Assembly: GCF_000025705.1 (NCBI RefSeq)
Contig: NC_013959.1
Span: forward strand, 1,231,063 to 1,295,062
Source of the DNA: Sideroxydans lithotrophicus ES-1
Lineage (GTDB): Bacteria > Pseudomonadota > Gammaproteobacteria > Burkholderiales > Gallionellaceae
DNA length: 64,000 nucleotides
Reading direction: 5' to 3'
The notes under the pieces were generated by a model that was given only the letters and a program-made list of their open reading frames with translations, was not told where the DNA came from and did not search any database. Positions 1-8,522 of this stretch are shown piece after piece. Made by a program: the position numbers and the translations under genes. Each line of letters begins with the position of its first letter. The first letter of the stretch is position 1.

Positions 1-1
1 G

Positions 2-745
2 AGGAACCGGGCAACCCATACCGGCCGCGCCTGGCGGCTATTGCTTGCCGGGATAGCGATCGTCGTGGTGGTGCTGGGGTTGCGCTCGCTCGTCGCGATG
101 TCCGGGCAGTTCATCCTGGCCCAGCCCGAGACCGGGGGTGTTCCCAATTGGGTCCAGGTCCTTTCTTTCGTGGCGGTGATGGCGTCATCGCTGCTCGGCT
201 CGATCGGTTTCTTGCTGATGGTCAAGGAACGCACGGATCGGGAGGTTCTGCATCTGGCGATGACGGACAGCCTCACCGGAGTGCCCAACCGGCGCGCCTT
301 GATGGACTATGCCGAACGCGCGATGGCGCAACGCGGTGGCAGATCCGTGGCGCTGCTGATGATCGACGCGGACCACTTCAAGCGCATCAACGATACCTAC
401 GGACACCCGGTCGGAGACGAGGTATTGCGCCAGCTTACTCGTCTATTGCAGCAACGCTTGCGCGGCGGCGACTTGCTCGGCCGTTACGGTGGCGAAGAGT
501 TTTGTGTGGTCGCACCGGATGCCGATGCTGAAGGTGCGCTGAAATTGGCCGAATCCCTGCGGGAGAGTGTTGCATCGGCTGTGCTGGACACGGAGCAGGG
601 GAAACTTTCCATTACGGTGAGCATCGGCATCGCACACTCCACGGCCGATGCCGGGCGTGCATTGAAGGATATCCTGGCGGAGGCCGATATTGCGCTCTAC
701 AGCGCCAAGAAAGGCGGACGCAACCAGGTGGTCAGTTTCAGTTGA
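2..745 (+). CDS. Membrane-anchored diguanylate cyclase (GGDEF), 5' end outside window
   Basis: The reading frame is open to base 2 without an in-frame ATG, so the true start lies before the window; the first internal start-type codon is TTG at 41. Counting from that TTG, two hydrophobic helices (about residues 3-20 and 40-61) precede a GGDEF domain (about 72-232). The active-site loop is intact as GGEEF at 150-154, with an RGGD motif (141-144) five residues upstream, the position of the product-inhibition I-site. The expected activity is synthesis of c-di-GMP from two GTP at the inner membrane, with feedback inhibition. The input domain is cut off, so the stimulus cannot be told. It is followed by 188 bases without a gene. 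Confidence 0.9.
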   Translation, partial: RNRATHTGRAWRLLLAGIAIVVVVLGLRSLVAMSGQFILAQPETGGVPNWVQVLSFVAVMASSLLGSIGFLLMVKERTDREVLHLAMTDSLTGVPNRRALMDYAERAMAQRGGRSVALLMIDADHFKRINDTYGHPVGDEVLRQLTRLLQQRLRGGDLLGRYGGEEFCVVAPDADAEGALKLAESLRESVASAVLDTEQGKLSITVSIGIAHSTADAGRALKDILAEADIALYSAKKGGRNQVVSFS

Positions 746-933
746 TCGGTACGGCAAGTTTATGGTCGTGTCTTTGGAAACGATAAGGCACTACGGCGGT
801 CTGCTACTCCGTCGCATGTCCTGACTGGCACGGAATCATGCGTGTTGCTGGTCCTTCGAACATGGCGATATTGTCTGGACATTGAAGCGCATCCTCCATG
901 GATGGGTGATACAGGGAAAGGAACTCGATAGGC

Positions 934-1986
934 ATGCAGGAAATTTTTGACTATTCAATATTCGGGAACACGGTACTCAGATATCTTGAGTCCATCGGGA
1001 TACTTGTCGGTGCTTTGGCCGCCCTCTATCTGTTCAAGAGGTACATAGTCACTCGCCTGGAGAAGTGGGCGGATTCAACAGAGACGACGATCGACGACCT
1101 GCTTGTCCAGTCCGTCGAGAAGTCGCTGATACCGATCCTGTATTTCGGTTCGTTGTATGCCGCGCTGCACACCCTGGCCATTTCGCAAAAATTCGAGCAC
1201 TACATCGATATCGCCGCGATCATCGTGGTCACGCTGCTCGCCGTCAGGTCGATTACCACCGCAGTCACTTTCGGGCTCCATTCCTACTTGAAGGATGCAG
1301 GCGATTCTTCTGGCGGGGAGAAGCAGATCAAGGGAGTGAGCAGCCTGGCGAACTTCCTGATCTGGGCGCTGGCGCTGGTCTTCATTCTGGACAATCTCGG
1401 GGTCAGGATATCGGCTGTCGTGGCCGGTCTCGGCATCGGCGGCGTCGCTGTCGCGCTGGCTGCCCAGGCGGTGCTGGGGGATCTGTTCAGCTACTTCGTC
1501 ATATTCTTCGATAAACCTTTCGTGGTCGGGGATTTCATCGTGGTCGGCGACAAGATGGGGACAGTGGAATACGTCGGCATCAAGACCACCCGGCTGCGCG
1601 CCATTGGCGGCGAACAGCTGGTCTTTTCGAACACCGACCTGACCAATTCGCGCGTGCACAATTTCAAGAAGATGGAAAGGCGGCGGGTGGTGTTCAAACT
1701 TGGTGTGACCTATCAGACGCCGCTCGAAAAACTGAAAGCCATTCCGCAGCAGGTGCGGGAAATCATCGTCGCCCAGGATGGGACGGTCTTCGATCGGGGG
1801 CACTTCGCTTCCTATGGCGCTTCCAGCCTGGATTTCGAGTTCGTCTACTTTGTGTCGGATGCGGATTACGCGAAATACATGGATATCCAGCAGGCGATCA
1901 ACCTGGCGATCTTCGAGGCATTCGAGAAGGAACGGATCGAGTTCGCCTTCCCGACGCAGACTCTGTTCGTGAACAAGGTTGCCTGA
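934..1986 (+). CDS. MscS-family mechanosensitive ion channel
   Basis: This 350-residue protein has about five membrane segments (near 13-34, 64-84, 91-114, 137-157 and 160-190). The last is the Gly/Ala-rich pore helix of the MscS family, containing GIGGVAVALAAQ, followed by the conserved FFDKPFVVGDF stretch that opens the cytoplasmic beta domain. Small-conductance channels of this kind open under membrane tension and release solutes on hypo-osmotic shock. It is longer than E. coli MscS (286 residues) by about two extra N-terminal helices, as in YnaI/YbdG-type members. It stands alone, with the next gene 71 bases downstream. The family call is firm; conductance and ion preference cannot be judged. 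Confidence 0.92.
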   Translation: MQEIFDYSIFGNTVLRYLESIGILVGALAALYLFKRYIVTRLEKWADSTETTIDDLLVQSVEKSLIPILYFGSLYAALHTLAISQKFEHYIDIAAIIVVTLLAVRSITTAVTFGLHSYLKDAGDSSGGEKQIKGVSSLANFLIWALALVFILDNLGVRISAVVAGLGIGGVAVALAAQAVLGDLFSYFVIFFDKPFVVGDFIVVGDKMGTVEYVGIKTTRLRAIGGEQLVFSNTDLTNSRVHNFKKMERRRVVFKLGVTYQTPLEKLKAIPQQVREIIVAQDGTVFDRGHFASYGASSLDFEFVYFVSDADYAKYMDIQQAINLAIFEAFEKERIEFAFPTQTLFVNKVA

Positions 1987-2057
1987 CAGGATTGGTGCCG
2001 TCCAATGCGTGATGATATGAACGACCCCATTTCAATGCAGGTTCCGGAAATGCGGCG

Positions 2058-3020
2058 ATGATCCTGCCGAAGATGATCCGTGCCGGAGTATTCCTGGCAC
2101 TGGCCGCATTCGCGAACCTTGCTGCCGCCGGCAAGGATGCTTGCCCGCCGGTTGCGGTACAGCCGACGCCCGAGATGGTCCAGGCGGCCATGCACAATGC
2201 ACGCGACCACGGTTTCCTGTGGCGCATCAGCAAGGATGGCCATACTTCTTTCCTTTACGGAACCATCCATGTCGCGAAATTCGACTGGATGTTCCCCGGA
2301 CCGAGCGTGATGCAGGCGTTGCGCGCATCGGACACGGTGGCACTTGAGCTGGATATGATGGATGCCGATATCCAGCGACGCATACGCGAGGGAATGTCGG
2401 CGCTGCACAGTTCGGCGTTGCCCGAGCCATTGGTGAAACGCTTGCAGCGGCAGGCCGAACTGGTATGCGTTCCGTACGATACGCTGACCACGCTCACCCC
2501 CGAGTTTCAGATCACCACATTGACCCTGATGGCGGGACGCTGGGAGGGATTGTTCTCCTCGTATGCCATCGATGGCGTGCTGGCAGGGATCGGGCACGGG
2601 GCCAGGAAGCTGGTGGTGTCGCTGGAGACGCCGGAGGCACAGTTGCAGGTGTTGCAGATGCAAAGTCCGCAGGAGACTGTGGCATTCGTCGAGGATGGCC
2701 TGAAAGAACTGGAGGCAGGCGGCACGCAGAAGACATTCAGCCATATCGCCAGGGTATGGGCCGGTTCCGACTATGCCGACCTGTCGCGTTACGATGAGTG
2801 GTGCGATTGTCTCAATACCAGCAGCGAGCGCGAGGAGATGAAAAGACTGCTGGATGAACGCAATCCGAACCTTGCCGCGGGCATCGATACCTTGCACATG
2901 AGCGGCAAACGGGTGTTCGCCGCAGTGGGCAGTTTGCATATGTTTGGGCCATTGGGACTGCCGGCGCTGATGGAAAAACGCGGTTACCGGGTCGAACGCG
3001 TCGAGCTGAGGCCGCTTTGA
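2058..3020 (+). CDS. TraB/GumN family exported protein
   Basis: This 320-residue protein begins with a signal peptide (hydrophobic stretch about 8-24, likely cleavage after LAAA). The mature part carries hallmarks of the TraB/GumN family: SFLYGTIHVAK near the N terminus, an ALELDMMD segment, and near the C terminus GSLHMFGPLGLPALMEKRGY. Members resemble the EreA/TIKI metalloprotease-like fold, with conserved GTxH and GxxH motifs that are both visible here; bacterial functions are mostly unknown. The predicted location is periplasm or cell surface. It is monocistronic by spacing. No substrate can be inferred. Confidence 0.85.
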   Translation: MILPKMIRAGVFLALAAFANLAAAGKDACPPVAVQPTPEMVQAAMHNARDHGFLWRISKDGHTSFLYGTIHVAKFDWMFPGPSVMQALRASDTVALELDMMDADIQRRIREGMSALHSSALPEPLVKRLQRQAELVCVPYDTLTTLTPEFQITTLTLMAGRWEGLFSSYAIDGVLAGIGHGARKLVVSLETPEAQLQVLQMQSPQETVAFVEDGLKELEAGGTQKTFSHIARVWAGSDYADLSRYDEWCDCLNTSSEREEMKRLLDERNPNLAAGIDTLHMSGKRVFAAVGSLHMFGPLGLPALMEKRGYRVERVELRPL

Positions 3021-3084
3021 CATGTGCATGACCGCGGATTCCATCTAGAATCGCATCATCGCAAACCAGGATGAGGACTGAAGA

Positions 3085-3441
3085 ATGAATCTGGCTGAAT
3101 TGTTCCGTCACGAGACCGACCTGCAGGCGCTTCAAGCCGGGCAGACCCTGTTCAACGAGGGCGAAAAAGGCGAGCTGATGTATGTGCTTATCTCTGGCAC
3201 TGCCTCTATCTTCGTTCGCAACAGGCTGGTGGAGACCGCGGAGGCGGGGGCGATGATGGGCGAGATGGCGATGATCGAAGATGCGCCGCGCACGGCGACG
3301 GTGATCGCAAGGACCGATTGCATGCTGTTGCCCATCGGCCAGAAGCGTTTCAATTTTCTTGTGCAGCAGACACCCAACTTCGCCCTGCATGTGATGCGTG
3401 TGATCGCGGATCGCTTGCGCAGGGCGGACGCGTTTCTGTGA
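3085..3441 (+). CDS. Stand-alone cyclic nucleotide-binding domain protein
   Basis: The 118 residues form one cNMP-binding (Crp-type) beta-roll and nothing else: no helix-turn-helix follows. The phosphate-binding cassette is recognisable as GEMAMIEDAPRTATV, with the Glu and Arg that contact the cyclic nucleotide in CRP-like domains. GAGGA lies upstream of the ATG. The stop overlaps the GTG start of the next gene (GTGA), so the two are probably translationally coupled, and this protein may be the nucleotide-responsive partner of that uncharacterised product. Ligand identity (cAMP, cGMP or none) cannot be decided from sequence. Confidence 0.85.
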   Translation: MNLAELFRHETDLQALQAGQTLFNEGEKGELMYVLISGTASIFVRNRLVETAEAGAMMGEMAMIEDAPRTATVIARTDCMLLPIGQKRFNFLVQQTPNFALHVMRVIADRLRRADAFL

Positions 3442-4613
3442 GCGATATGCGATCCGGCCCGCGCGAGATCGTCACGCCTTTCCGGTCCATCCCCCTGGAT
3501 GTGCCGGAGGGGATGAAGCATAACGAGTTCTTCAACAGCACCGAGAACCTGAACGATCTGGCGAACAACAATGGTCTGCTGGCGAATGCCGAGAATCTGT
3601 TGCTGTATCGCAAGGCACTCGGCCATAGCACCGAGTTCGATTGTTCGATCATTTACAACACTTCCAAGACCATCCTCAATCCGCTGGGACGGCCGGTACG
3701 ACGCACTCAGGTGGCGGAGAATGTGAAGCATGTGTGGAACCGGATGAACCAGATCATCATCGATTACATGCTGGAGCAGTATCCCGATCCGGAGCAGGCG
3801 CTGATCCTCGCGGGAGAGGCGAGCCTGGATGCGACCTGGCCGCTGACCTCTCCCGGTGTACCCAGCATCCGCATGTTGCACAACCACTTCGTCGTCTTTC
3901 CCAAGGAGGAGTTGCGCAACGCCAGGCTGGCCGATGCCAACAATCCCAACCTGACCGATGGCGGCCAGCACAGCCTGTTTCAGGCCTATATGCGCGACGT
4001 ATACCGCGAATTCTTCGACAAGGCATTGGATCTGCAGATACTCAGGTCGGCGAGTGAGGCCGATGCGCGCATCGAGTTGACCGGATATCCGCAGGGCCTG
4101 CCGAGCTGGGAGATACAGGGCGGTGCGGATACGCTGAAGAATGTGCATTTCTGGAAAGAGTACGACGAGGTGCTGAAAGGCTTCATCGATTTCTACCGCA
4201 CGTTCTTCTCGCAGGTCTCCACGCATAACGCACCGATGCTGCCGGATGTGTATTTCCCGGAGCAAGTGGAAAGCGTGCTGCTGTTCAACAACGACTTCAT
4301 GAAGACAGCGAAGAAGGTGCGCGACCACTGCATCGTGGATGCGAAGTATGCCAATGCCATCCGCTGGCAACCCGCATTCAAGCAGATCATCTACCGCAAC
4401 GATACGGGCAAGCTGATCGTGACCATCAGCCAGAATTCCATCGGCAATGCGATCACCGAACTGCTCGGGGTGGTGGTGAATCGCACGCCCGATGCCGAAG
4501 CCTACGCCCGGCATGAACCTGCGCTGATCGCCAGATTGCTTGAAGTGCGGCGCCGGCTGATCGAGGCTGATCTGGGCGAAGGCATCGCAACGGCCTACTG
4601 GCCGAAAGGGTAA
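3438..4613 (+). CDS. Uncharacterised 391-residue cytosolic protein coupled to a cNMP-binding domain
   Basis: I do not recognise this protein. The frame is open from 3318, but the GTG at 3438 overlapping the previous stop (GTGA) is the likely start and avoids a long overlap. The product has no signal peptide and no membrane helix. It is rich in Asn, Asp and aromatic residues, with an Asn run near residues 39-41 (ANNNGLLANAENLLLYRKA), a His/Asn cluster MLHNHFVVFPKEEL about a third of the way in, and PYxxGLPSWE-like elements. Coding quality is like the neighbours. The overlap with a cNMP-binding protein suggests nucleotide control, which is inference only. Confidence 0.8.
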   Translation: MSDMRSGPREIVTPFRSIPLDVPEGMKHNEFFNSTENLNDLANNNGLLANAENLLLYRKALGHSTEFDCSIIYNTSKTILNPLGRPVRRTQVAENVKHVWNRMNQIIIDYMLEQYPDPEQALILAGEASLDATWPLTSPGVPSIRMLHNHFVVFPKEELRNARLADANNPNLTDGGQHSLFQAYMRDVYREFFDKALDLQILRSASEADARIELTGYPQGLPSWEIQGGADTLKNVHFWKEYDEVLKGFIDFYRTFFSQVSTHNAPMLPDVYFPEQVESVLLFNNDFMKTAKKVRDHCIVDAKYANAIRWQPAFKQIIYRNDTGKLIVTISQNSIGNAITELLGVVVNRTPDAEAYARHEPALIARLLEVRRRLIEADLGEGIATAYWPKG

Positions 4614-4681
4614 GCGGCTTCCTATATTGCTTGAGTAAAAAAGTAGGATATACTACGAATTCAGCAGATACAGGAAAGATC

Positions 4682-4918
4682 ATGGTAACCCCCGAAAACG
4701 TAAAGACTTATATTCAGCAAGGTTTGGACTGCGCGCACATCAGTGTCGAAGGCGATGGGCGCCACTTCGAGGCGGTGATCGTGAGCCCGGCATTCGAGGG
4801 CAAGGGAATGTTGCAGCAGCATCAGCTCGTCTATCGCGCCTTGGGCGACAAAATGGATGTGATCCATGCCCTGTCGATGAAGACATTTACACCTGAACAA
4901 TGGGCCAAGCAGGCCTGA
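4682..4918 (+). CDS. BolA/IbaG family protein
   Basis: This 78-residue protein matches the BolA fold: an N-terminal helix, then HISVEGDGRHFEAVIVSPAFEGKGMLQQHQLVYRALG-type order (split here: the FEAVIVSPAF strand, the KGMLQQHQLVY helix), then a C-terminal HALSMKTFTPEQW. The pattern is that of YrbA/IbaG rather than BolA itself. The ATG at 4682 is preferred over a TTG at 4631 because AGGAAAG lies just upstream and the family starts here. BolA proteins pair with monothiol glutaredoxins to bind or transfer [2Fe-2S] clusters. The next gene, 16 bases on, is exactly such a glutaredoxin, which supports a shared Fe-S role. Confidence 0.92.
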   Translation: MVTPENVKTYIQQGLDCAHISVEGDGRHFEAVIVSPAFEGKGMLQQHQLVYRALGDKMDVIHALSMKTFTPEQWAKQA

Positions 4919-4934
4919 TATCTTGGAGAAGAAC

Positions 4935-5264
4935 GTGGACGCAAAGACAATCGCACTGGAAAAGATCAAAAAGACCGTTACCGAAAATCCCGTCGTGCTC
5001 TATATGAAGGGTACGCCCCAGTTTCCGCAATGCGGATTTTCCGGGCGCGCGGCACAAGTGCTCAAGGCTTGCGGCGTGGACAAATATGTCTCAGTGAATG
5101 TGCTGGCCGACCAGGAAGCATATGACTACCTGAAGTTCTATGCCGACTTTCCGACCTTTCCCCAGCTCTACATCAAGGGGCAGCTGATCGGCGGATCGGA
5201 CATCATGATCTCGATGTACGAGCAAGGCGAATTGCAGAAACTGCTCGAGACCGCCGCGGTCTGA
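4935..5264 (+). CDS. grxD: Monothiol glutaredoxin, Grx4 type
   Basis: This 109-residue glutaredoxin has the CGFS active site (in PQFPQCGFSGRA) that defines Grx4/GrxD proteins. It also has the TFPQLYIKGQLIGGSD segment with the cis-Pro and the glutathione-binding GG. Such proteins bind a bridging [2Fe-2S] with glutathione and hand it to BolA-type partners or apo-enzymes. GTG at 4935 is taken as the start because GGAG lies about 7 bases upstream; a TTG at 4923 is the alternative. It follows the BolA gene closely, so the two are probably one transcript. Confidence 0.94.
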   Translation: MDAKTIALEKIKKTVTENPVVLYMKGTPQFPQCGFSGRAAQVLKACGVDKYVSVNVLADQEAYDYLKFYADFPTFPQLYIKGQLIGGSDIMISMYEQGELQKLLETAAV

Positions 5265-5273
5265 TGGTTCGCA

Positions 5274-5295
5274 CGGCTGGAGCTACTTCCAGCCG
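5274..5295. terminator. Possible bidirectional terminator between grxD and yaeQ
   Basis: An 8-bp stem (CGGCTGGA pairing with TCCAGCCG, 6-base loop) sits where two convergent genes meet and overlaps the last codons of yaeQ. No strong T run follows on either strand, so its activity as a terminator is uncertain. Confidence 0.35.
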
Positions 5296-5837
5296 GCTGC
5301 CGTTCGCAGCATCACCCGTTCCACCTGCACGCTGGTATCGCCATCGCTCAACCACACCTGCCCATCCTGGATGGTGCATTGCAGGCTCATCGTGCGTTGC
5401 GCCAGCCTGGATAGCGCCAGTGTGTCCGCCGCCGGCAGGTTGACGATGGTGAGGTTCTTCTGCCGTTCGAACTGCGCACTGTTCTGTGCGAACCACATGT
5501 CGGCGACGCGTCCTCCGTAGCAGTACACCACTACCTGGTCCGCGCGTCCGCATGCCTTGCGGATCAGCTTCTCGTCCGGGATGCCGACATCGATCCATAA
5601 CTCGATCGCCCCGGTCAGGTCTTTCCGCCACAGGTCCGCCTCGTCGTCGTTGGTCATGCCCTGGCCGAATTCCAGATGCTCATGCGCATGCAGGGCAAAA
5701 GCCAGCAGTCGCACCATCAAGCGTTCGTCCGTTTCGGACGGGTGTTGTGCCAAGGTGAGCGCGTGATCCTGGTAGTAATGACGTTCCATATCCGCGATCT
5801 GCAGATTGGCTTTGAAGATGGTTGCTTTGATTGCCAT
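5283..5837 (-). CDS. yaeQ: YaeQ family protein
   Basis: This 184-residue protein is close to the 181 residues of E. coli YaeQ. It opens with the family signature MAIKATIFKANLQIADM, and continues with RHYYQDHALTLAQHPSETDE and a C-terminal VWLSDG strand. YaeQ has a PD-(D/E)XK nuclease-like fold, but its biological role is not established. The frame is open upstream to 5936, but the start at 5837 has AGGAAAG five bases before it and matches the family N terminus. It is convergent with grxD and divergent from the MFS gene that follows. Confidence 0.93.
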   Translation of the reverse strand: MAIKATIFKANLQIADMERHYYQDHALTLAQHPSETDERLMVRLLAFALHAHEHLEFGQGMTNDDEADLWRKDLTGAIELWIDVGIPDEKLIRKACGRADQVVVYCYGGRVADMWFAQNSAQFERQKNLTIVNLPAADTLALSRLAQRTMSLQCTIQDGQVWLSDGDTSVQVERVMLRTAAGWK

Positions 5838-5934
5838 GAACTTTCCTGAGCTGAGCCTTGTTATCGTGTTGAGTATTGGGGTGACATGATTCATCATGCG
5901 CCCCCTGAGATTAGCAGTTTTTTCGGTATTCCCC

Positions 5935-7239
5935 ATGTTGAATGATCATCAGGCGAGCCAGCTCGTCCGTTTGCGCTGGACCGCTTTTGCCATCGTCGGC
6001 ATGGCGTATGTGTTGTCGTTCTTCCACCGCTTCGCCCCGGCGGCGATCTCGGCCGACCTGCAGCAATCCTTTCATGCCAGCGCTGTGGAACTGGGCGGAT
6101 TGGCGGCGACCTACTTCTACGTCTATACGGTGATGCAGATCCCGACGGGTGTCCTGGTCGATACGATGGGGCCGCGCCGTGTGGTCGCTATCGGAGGGGC
6201 GATCGCCGGTGCCGGTTCGCTGTTGTTCGGCATGGCCGATACGCTCACGGTTGCGTCGGTCGGGCGTCTGCTGGTTGGACTGGGCGTGTCGGTCACGTTC
6301 ATTTCGATGCTCAAGCTCAATGCCGCCTGGTTCCATGACCGCCATTTCGCAACGATGACTGGCGCGACCATCCTGCTGGGCAACGCAGGATCACTGCTTG
6401 CCGCGGCACCTTTGGCCTGGGTGTTGGGTTATGTTTCCTGGCATACCGCGTTCGAGATCATAGGTCTGTTTTCTCTGGTGCTGGCGCTGTTGGCAGGCTG
6501 GCTGGTACGCAACAATCCCGGCGAAGCCGGCTTGCCCAGCTTGCGCGAGCTGGATGGAAAAACGGCTCATCCGGCGCATGCCGGGCATTGGTATGACGGG
6601 CTGCTGATCGTCCTGAAGAATCGCGCCACCTGGCCCGGAATGTGGGTGAACATGGGATTGGCCGGGACGCTGTTTACGTTTGGCGGATTGTGGGCGGTGC
6701 CATTCTTGCGTGATGTGTACGGTATGGATCGAGTCCAAGCCACCAATCACACTTCTTTGCTGTTGGCAGGATTTGCCATTGGCGCATTCTTCATCGGGAC
6801 GCTCTCCGACCGCATCGGGCGACGCAAGCCGGTGATGATGACCGGGGCATTGGCATATTGTCTGTGCTGGTTGCCGTTGTTGCTTGGCATGTCACTGAAC
6901 GGCTTTGTCGGTTACGGATTGTTTTTTGTGATGGGATTGTGTGCGCCGAGCTTCACCTTGAGCTGGTCGTGTTCCAAGGAGGTGAATCCGCCTGCATTAT
7001 CCGGCATGGCAACCAGCGTGGTAAACGTCGGGGGGTTCCTGGGCACTGCAATCCTGCAACCGCTGGTGGGTTGGGCCATAGACCGTTCTCATGCTGGCAT
7101 GACTGAGGGACCGCTGGGCCTGGGAGATTATCGCGCCGGTATTGCCATCATGCTTGCGTTCGCAACGATGGGGTTGATCGCCACATTGTTCATACGCGAG
7201 ACCTATTGCCGGAATGTGGATCAGGCAAGAAGCGAATGA
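5935..7239 (+). CDS. Major facilitator superfamily transporter
   Basis: The 434 residues contain about 12 hydrophobic helices arranged in two halves. The loop after TM2 carries the MFS signature as GVLVDTMGPRRVV, and its counterpart in the second half is GTLSDRIGRRKPV. The substrate cannot be assigned; the TM1 region (FFHRFAPAAISADL) resembles the sugar/organic-anion branch of the family. The start is uncertain: ATG at 5935 is given, with ATG at 5896 possible, and neither has a good ribosome-binding site. It is divergent from yaeQ across about 100 bases. Confidence 0.88.
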   Translation: MLNDHQASQLVRLRWTAFAIVGMAYVLSFFHRFAPAAISADLQQSFHASAVELGGLAATYFYVYTVMQIPTGVLVDTMGPRRVVAIGGAIAGAGSLLFGMADTLTVASVGRLLVGLGVSVTFISMLKLNAAWFHDRHFATMTGATILLGNAGSLLAAAPLAWVLGYVSWHTAFEIIGLFSLVLALLAGWLVRNNPGEAGLPSLRELDGKTAHPAHAGHWYDGLLIVLKNRATWPGMWVNMGLAGTLFTFGGLWAVPFLRDVYGMDRVQATNHTSLLLAGFAIGAFFIGTLSDRIGRRKPVMMTGALAYCLCWLPLLLGMSLNGFVGYGLFFVMGLCAPSFTLSWSCSKEVNPPALSGMATSVVNVGGFLGTAILQPLVGWAIDRSHAGMTEGPLGLGDYRAGIAIMLAFATMGLIATLFIRETYCRNVDQARSE

Positions 7240-7387
7240 TCCTGAGAAAGTGACAGAGTCTGGCGTCACGGCAATGCTCCCCGGAAGTGGCGTTATTGCA
7301 ACTGGTTGTCTTATAAAGATAATCAATTATTCGCGGTATTGCTGAAAGGGCAGGATGCCCCCCATTCTTACTACCCCATCAGAATAG

Positions 7388-7416
7388 TTGCCTAAAATAC
7401 TCGGGTATAGTTAAAT
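7388..7416 (+). promoter_or_regulatory. Candidate sigma-70 promoter for the tusE-like gene
   Basis: TTGCCT, 17 bases, then TTAAAT, ending 33 bases before the ATG at 7450. The match to TTGACA-N17-TATAAT is moderate, and it is the only such pair noticed in the 210-base gap after the MFS gene, which otherwise shows nothing. Confidence 0.4.
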
Positions 7417-7449
7417 ATAGCCTGCTTACACAACTGAAAGGTGATTAAC

Positions 7450-7743
7450 ATGCAGATTCCGAAACGCGATGGTGATGGATATCTTGTCGATATGAGTGAT
7501 TGGACGGAAGAAATCGGCCGTGCAATGGCTGCAGAAGACGGCTATGAATTGAATGAGAAAAAATGGCAACAGATCATGAAGGCGCGCGAATATTTCGAGG
7601 AATTCGCCTCGGTGCCGCCAATACGCAAGTTCGCCAAATTCATCGAAGAAGACCAGAAGGATGTGTTCGATCTGTGGATGACCGGGCCGATGAAGCCGAT
7701 CACCAAGTACGGCGGCATGCCCAAGCCGACCGGCTGCGTCTGA
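7450..7743 (+). CDS. tusE: TusE/DsrC/DsvC family sulfur-carrier protein
   Basis: This 97-residue protein has the TusE/DsrC architecture and ends in the family C-terminal arm GGMPKPTGCV. The penultimate Cys96 is the persulfide-carrying residue. The second Cys that true DsrC proteins carry about 11 residues earlier is absent (the region reads KPITKYGG), which fits TusE, the acceptor in the TusBCD-TusE-MnmA relay for tRNA 2-thiouridine, or a DsrC-like carrier. ATG at 7450 is preferred to GTG at 7441 because AAAGGTG is well placed before it. No tusBCD or dsr genes are in the window. Its stop overlaps the probable start of the next gene. Confidence 0.9.
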   Translation: MQIPKRDGDGYLVDMSDWTEEIGRAMAAEDGYELNEKKWQQIMKAREYFEEFASVPPIRKFAKFIEEDQKDVFDLWMTGPMKPITKYGGMPKPTGCV

Positions 7744-8519
7744 ACGGACGGGCACGCAACTTCCTCCTCTTTGTGGCGCTGGTCTCCTGCATACTGCGCG
7801 GGATCAGTGCATATGCCGCTGCTGACGAGATCCAGGTATATACCGAAGAACTCAACGCACCAGGCCAGTTTGGGCTGGAGCAACATCTTAACTATTCTAT
7901 CAGGGGTACGCAGGTTCCAGATTATCCGGGACAGACGCCCCCGCACCATGTTCTACAGCTCACGCCCGAATTTTCTTATGGTCTTACCAGGAATCTGGAA
8001 GCGGGGTTGTATGTTCCATTTGCAATCACTCCCGCAGGCGATACGTTCCTCAACGGCCTGCGCGTACGTCTGAAATATATTGCACCACGGCAAAACGATG
8101 AGGACATGTTCTATGGTTTGAACGTGGAGGTAGGTCGCAACTCCTTGCGGACGTCGGACAGTATCTCGACGATGGAGCTGAGGCCGATCATCGGCTATCG
8201 AGATGCGAAATGGCTGGTGAGTTTCAATCCGATCCTGAATCTGGGACTGGCTGCCAATGTGAGTCATCAGCCGCAGTTCGAGCCTGGATTGAAACTGACG
8301 CATTCCGTAAGCGAGGGCCTGCGTGGCGGCTTCGAATATTATGGGGCGTACGGTGCGTTGAACCATCCCTTGCCCAGCAACCAGCGTTCGCATTCGTTGT
8401 ACGTCGTGGCCGATATGGCGAAGGGCGGATACGATGTGAATTTCGGCATCGGGCGGGGTTTCGTGAATGCCGCGGATACCTGGGTGATGAAAGCGATCAT
8501 CGGTTTGCCGCTCGAGTGA
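7740..8519 (+). CDS. Predicted exported, beta-rich (outer-membrane-like) protein
   Basis: The frame gives about 259 residues. A signal peptide (NGRARNFLLFVALVSC..., Ala-rich end before ADEIQVY) is followed by alternating-polarity strands, glycines and aromatic ends such as LTPEFSYGLTRNLEAGLYVPF, typical of small outer-membrane barrels or the phenol-degradation MetA-like transporters. No ATG fits: CTG at 7740 overlaps the tusE stop (CTGA) and yields a complete signal peptide, GTG at 7773 would cut off its charged start, and GTG at 7674 would lie deep in tusE. I give the CTG with low confidence. Function unknown; coupling to tusE is inferred from the overlap. Confidence 0.65.
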   Translation: MNGRARNFLLFVALVSCILRGISAYAAADEIQVYTEELNAPGQFGLEQHLNYSIRGTQVPDYPGQTPPHHVLQLTPEFSYGLTRNLEAGLYVPFAITPAGDTFLNGLRVRLKYIAPRQNDEDMFYGLNVEVGRNSLRTSDSISTMELRPIIGYRDAKWLVSFNPILNLGLAANVSHQPQFEPGLKLTHSVSEGLRGGFEYYGAYGALNHPLPSNQRSHSLYVVADMAKGGYDVNFGIGRGFVNAADTWVMKAIIGLPLE

Positions 8520-8522
8520 TCC

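Noticed and set aside
746-933. Gap between the GGDEF gene and the MscS gene
   Set aside because: No promoter pair, hairpin or small gene could be supported.
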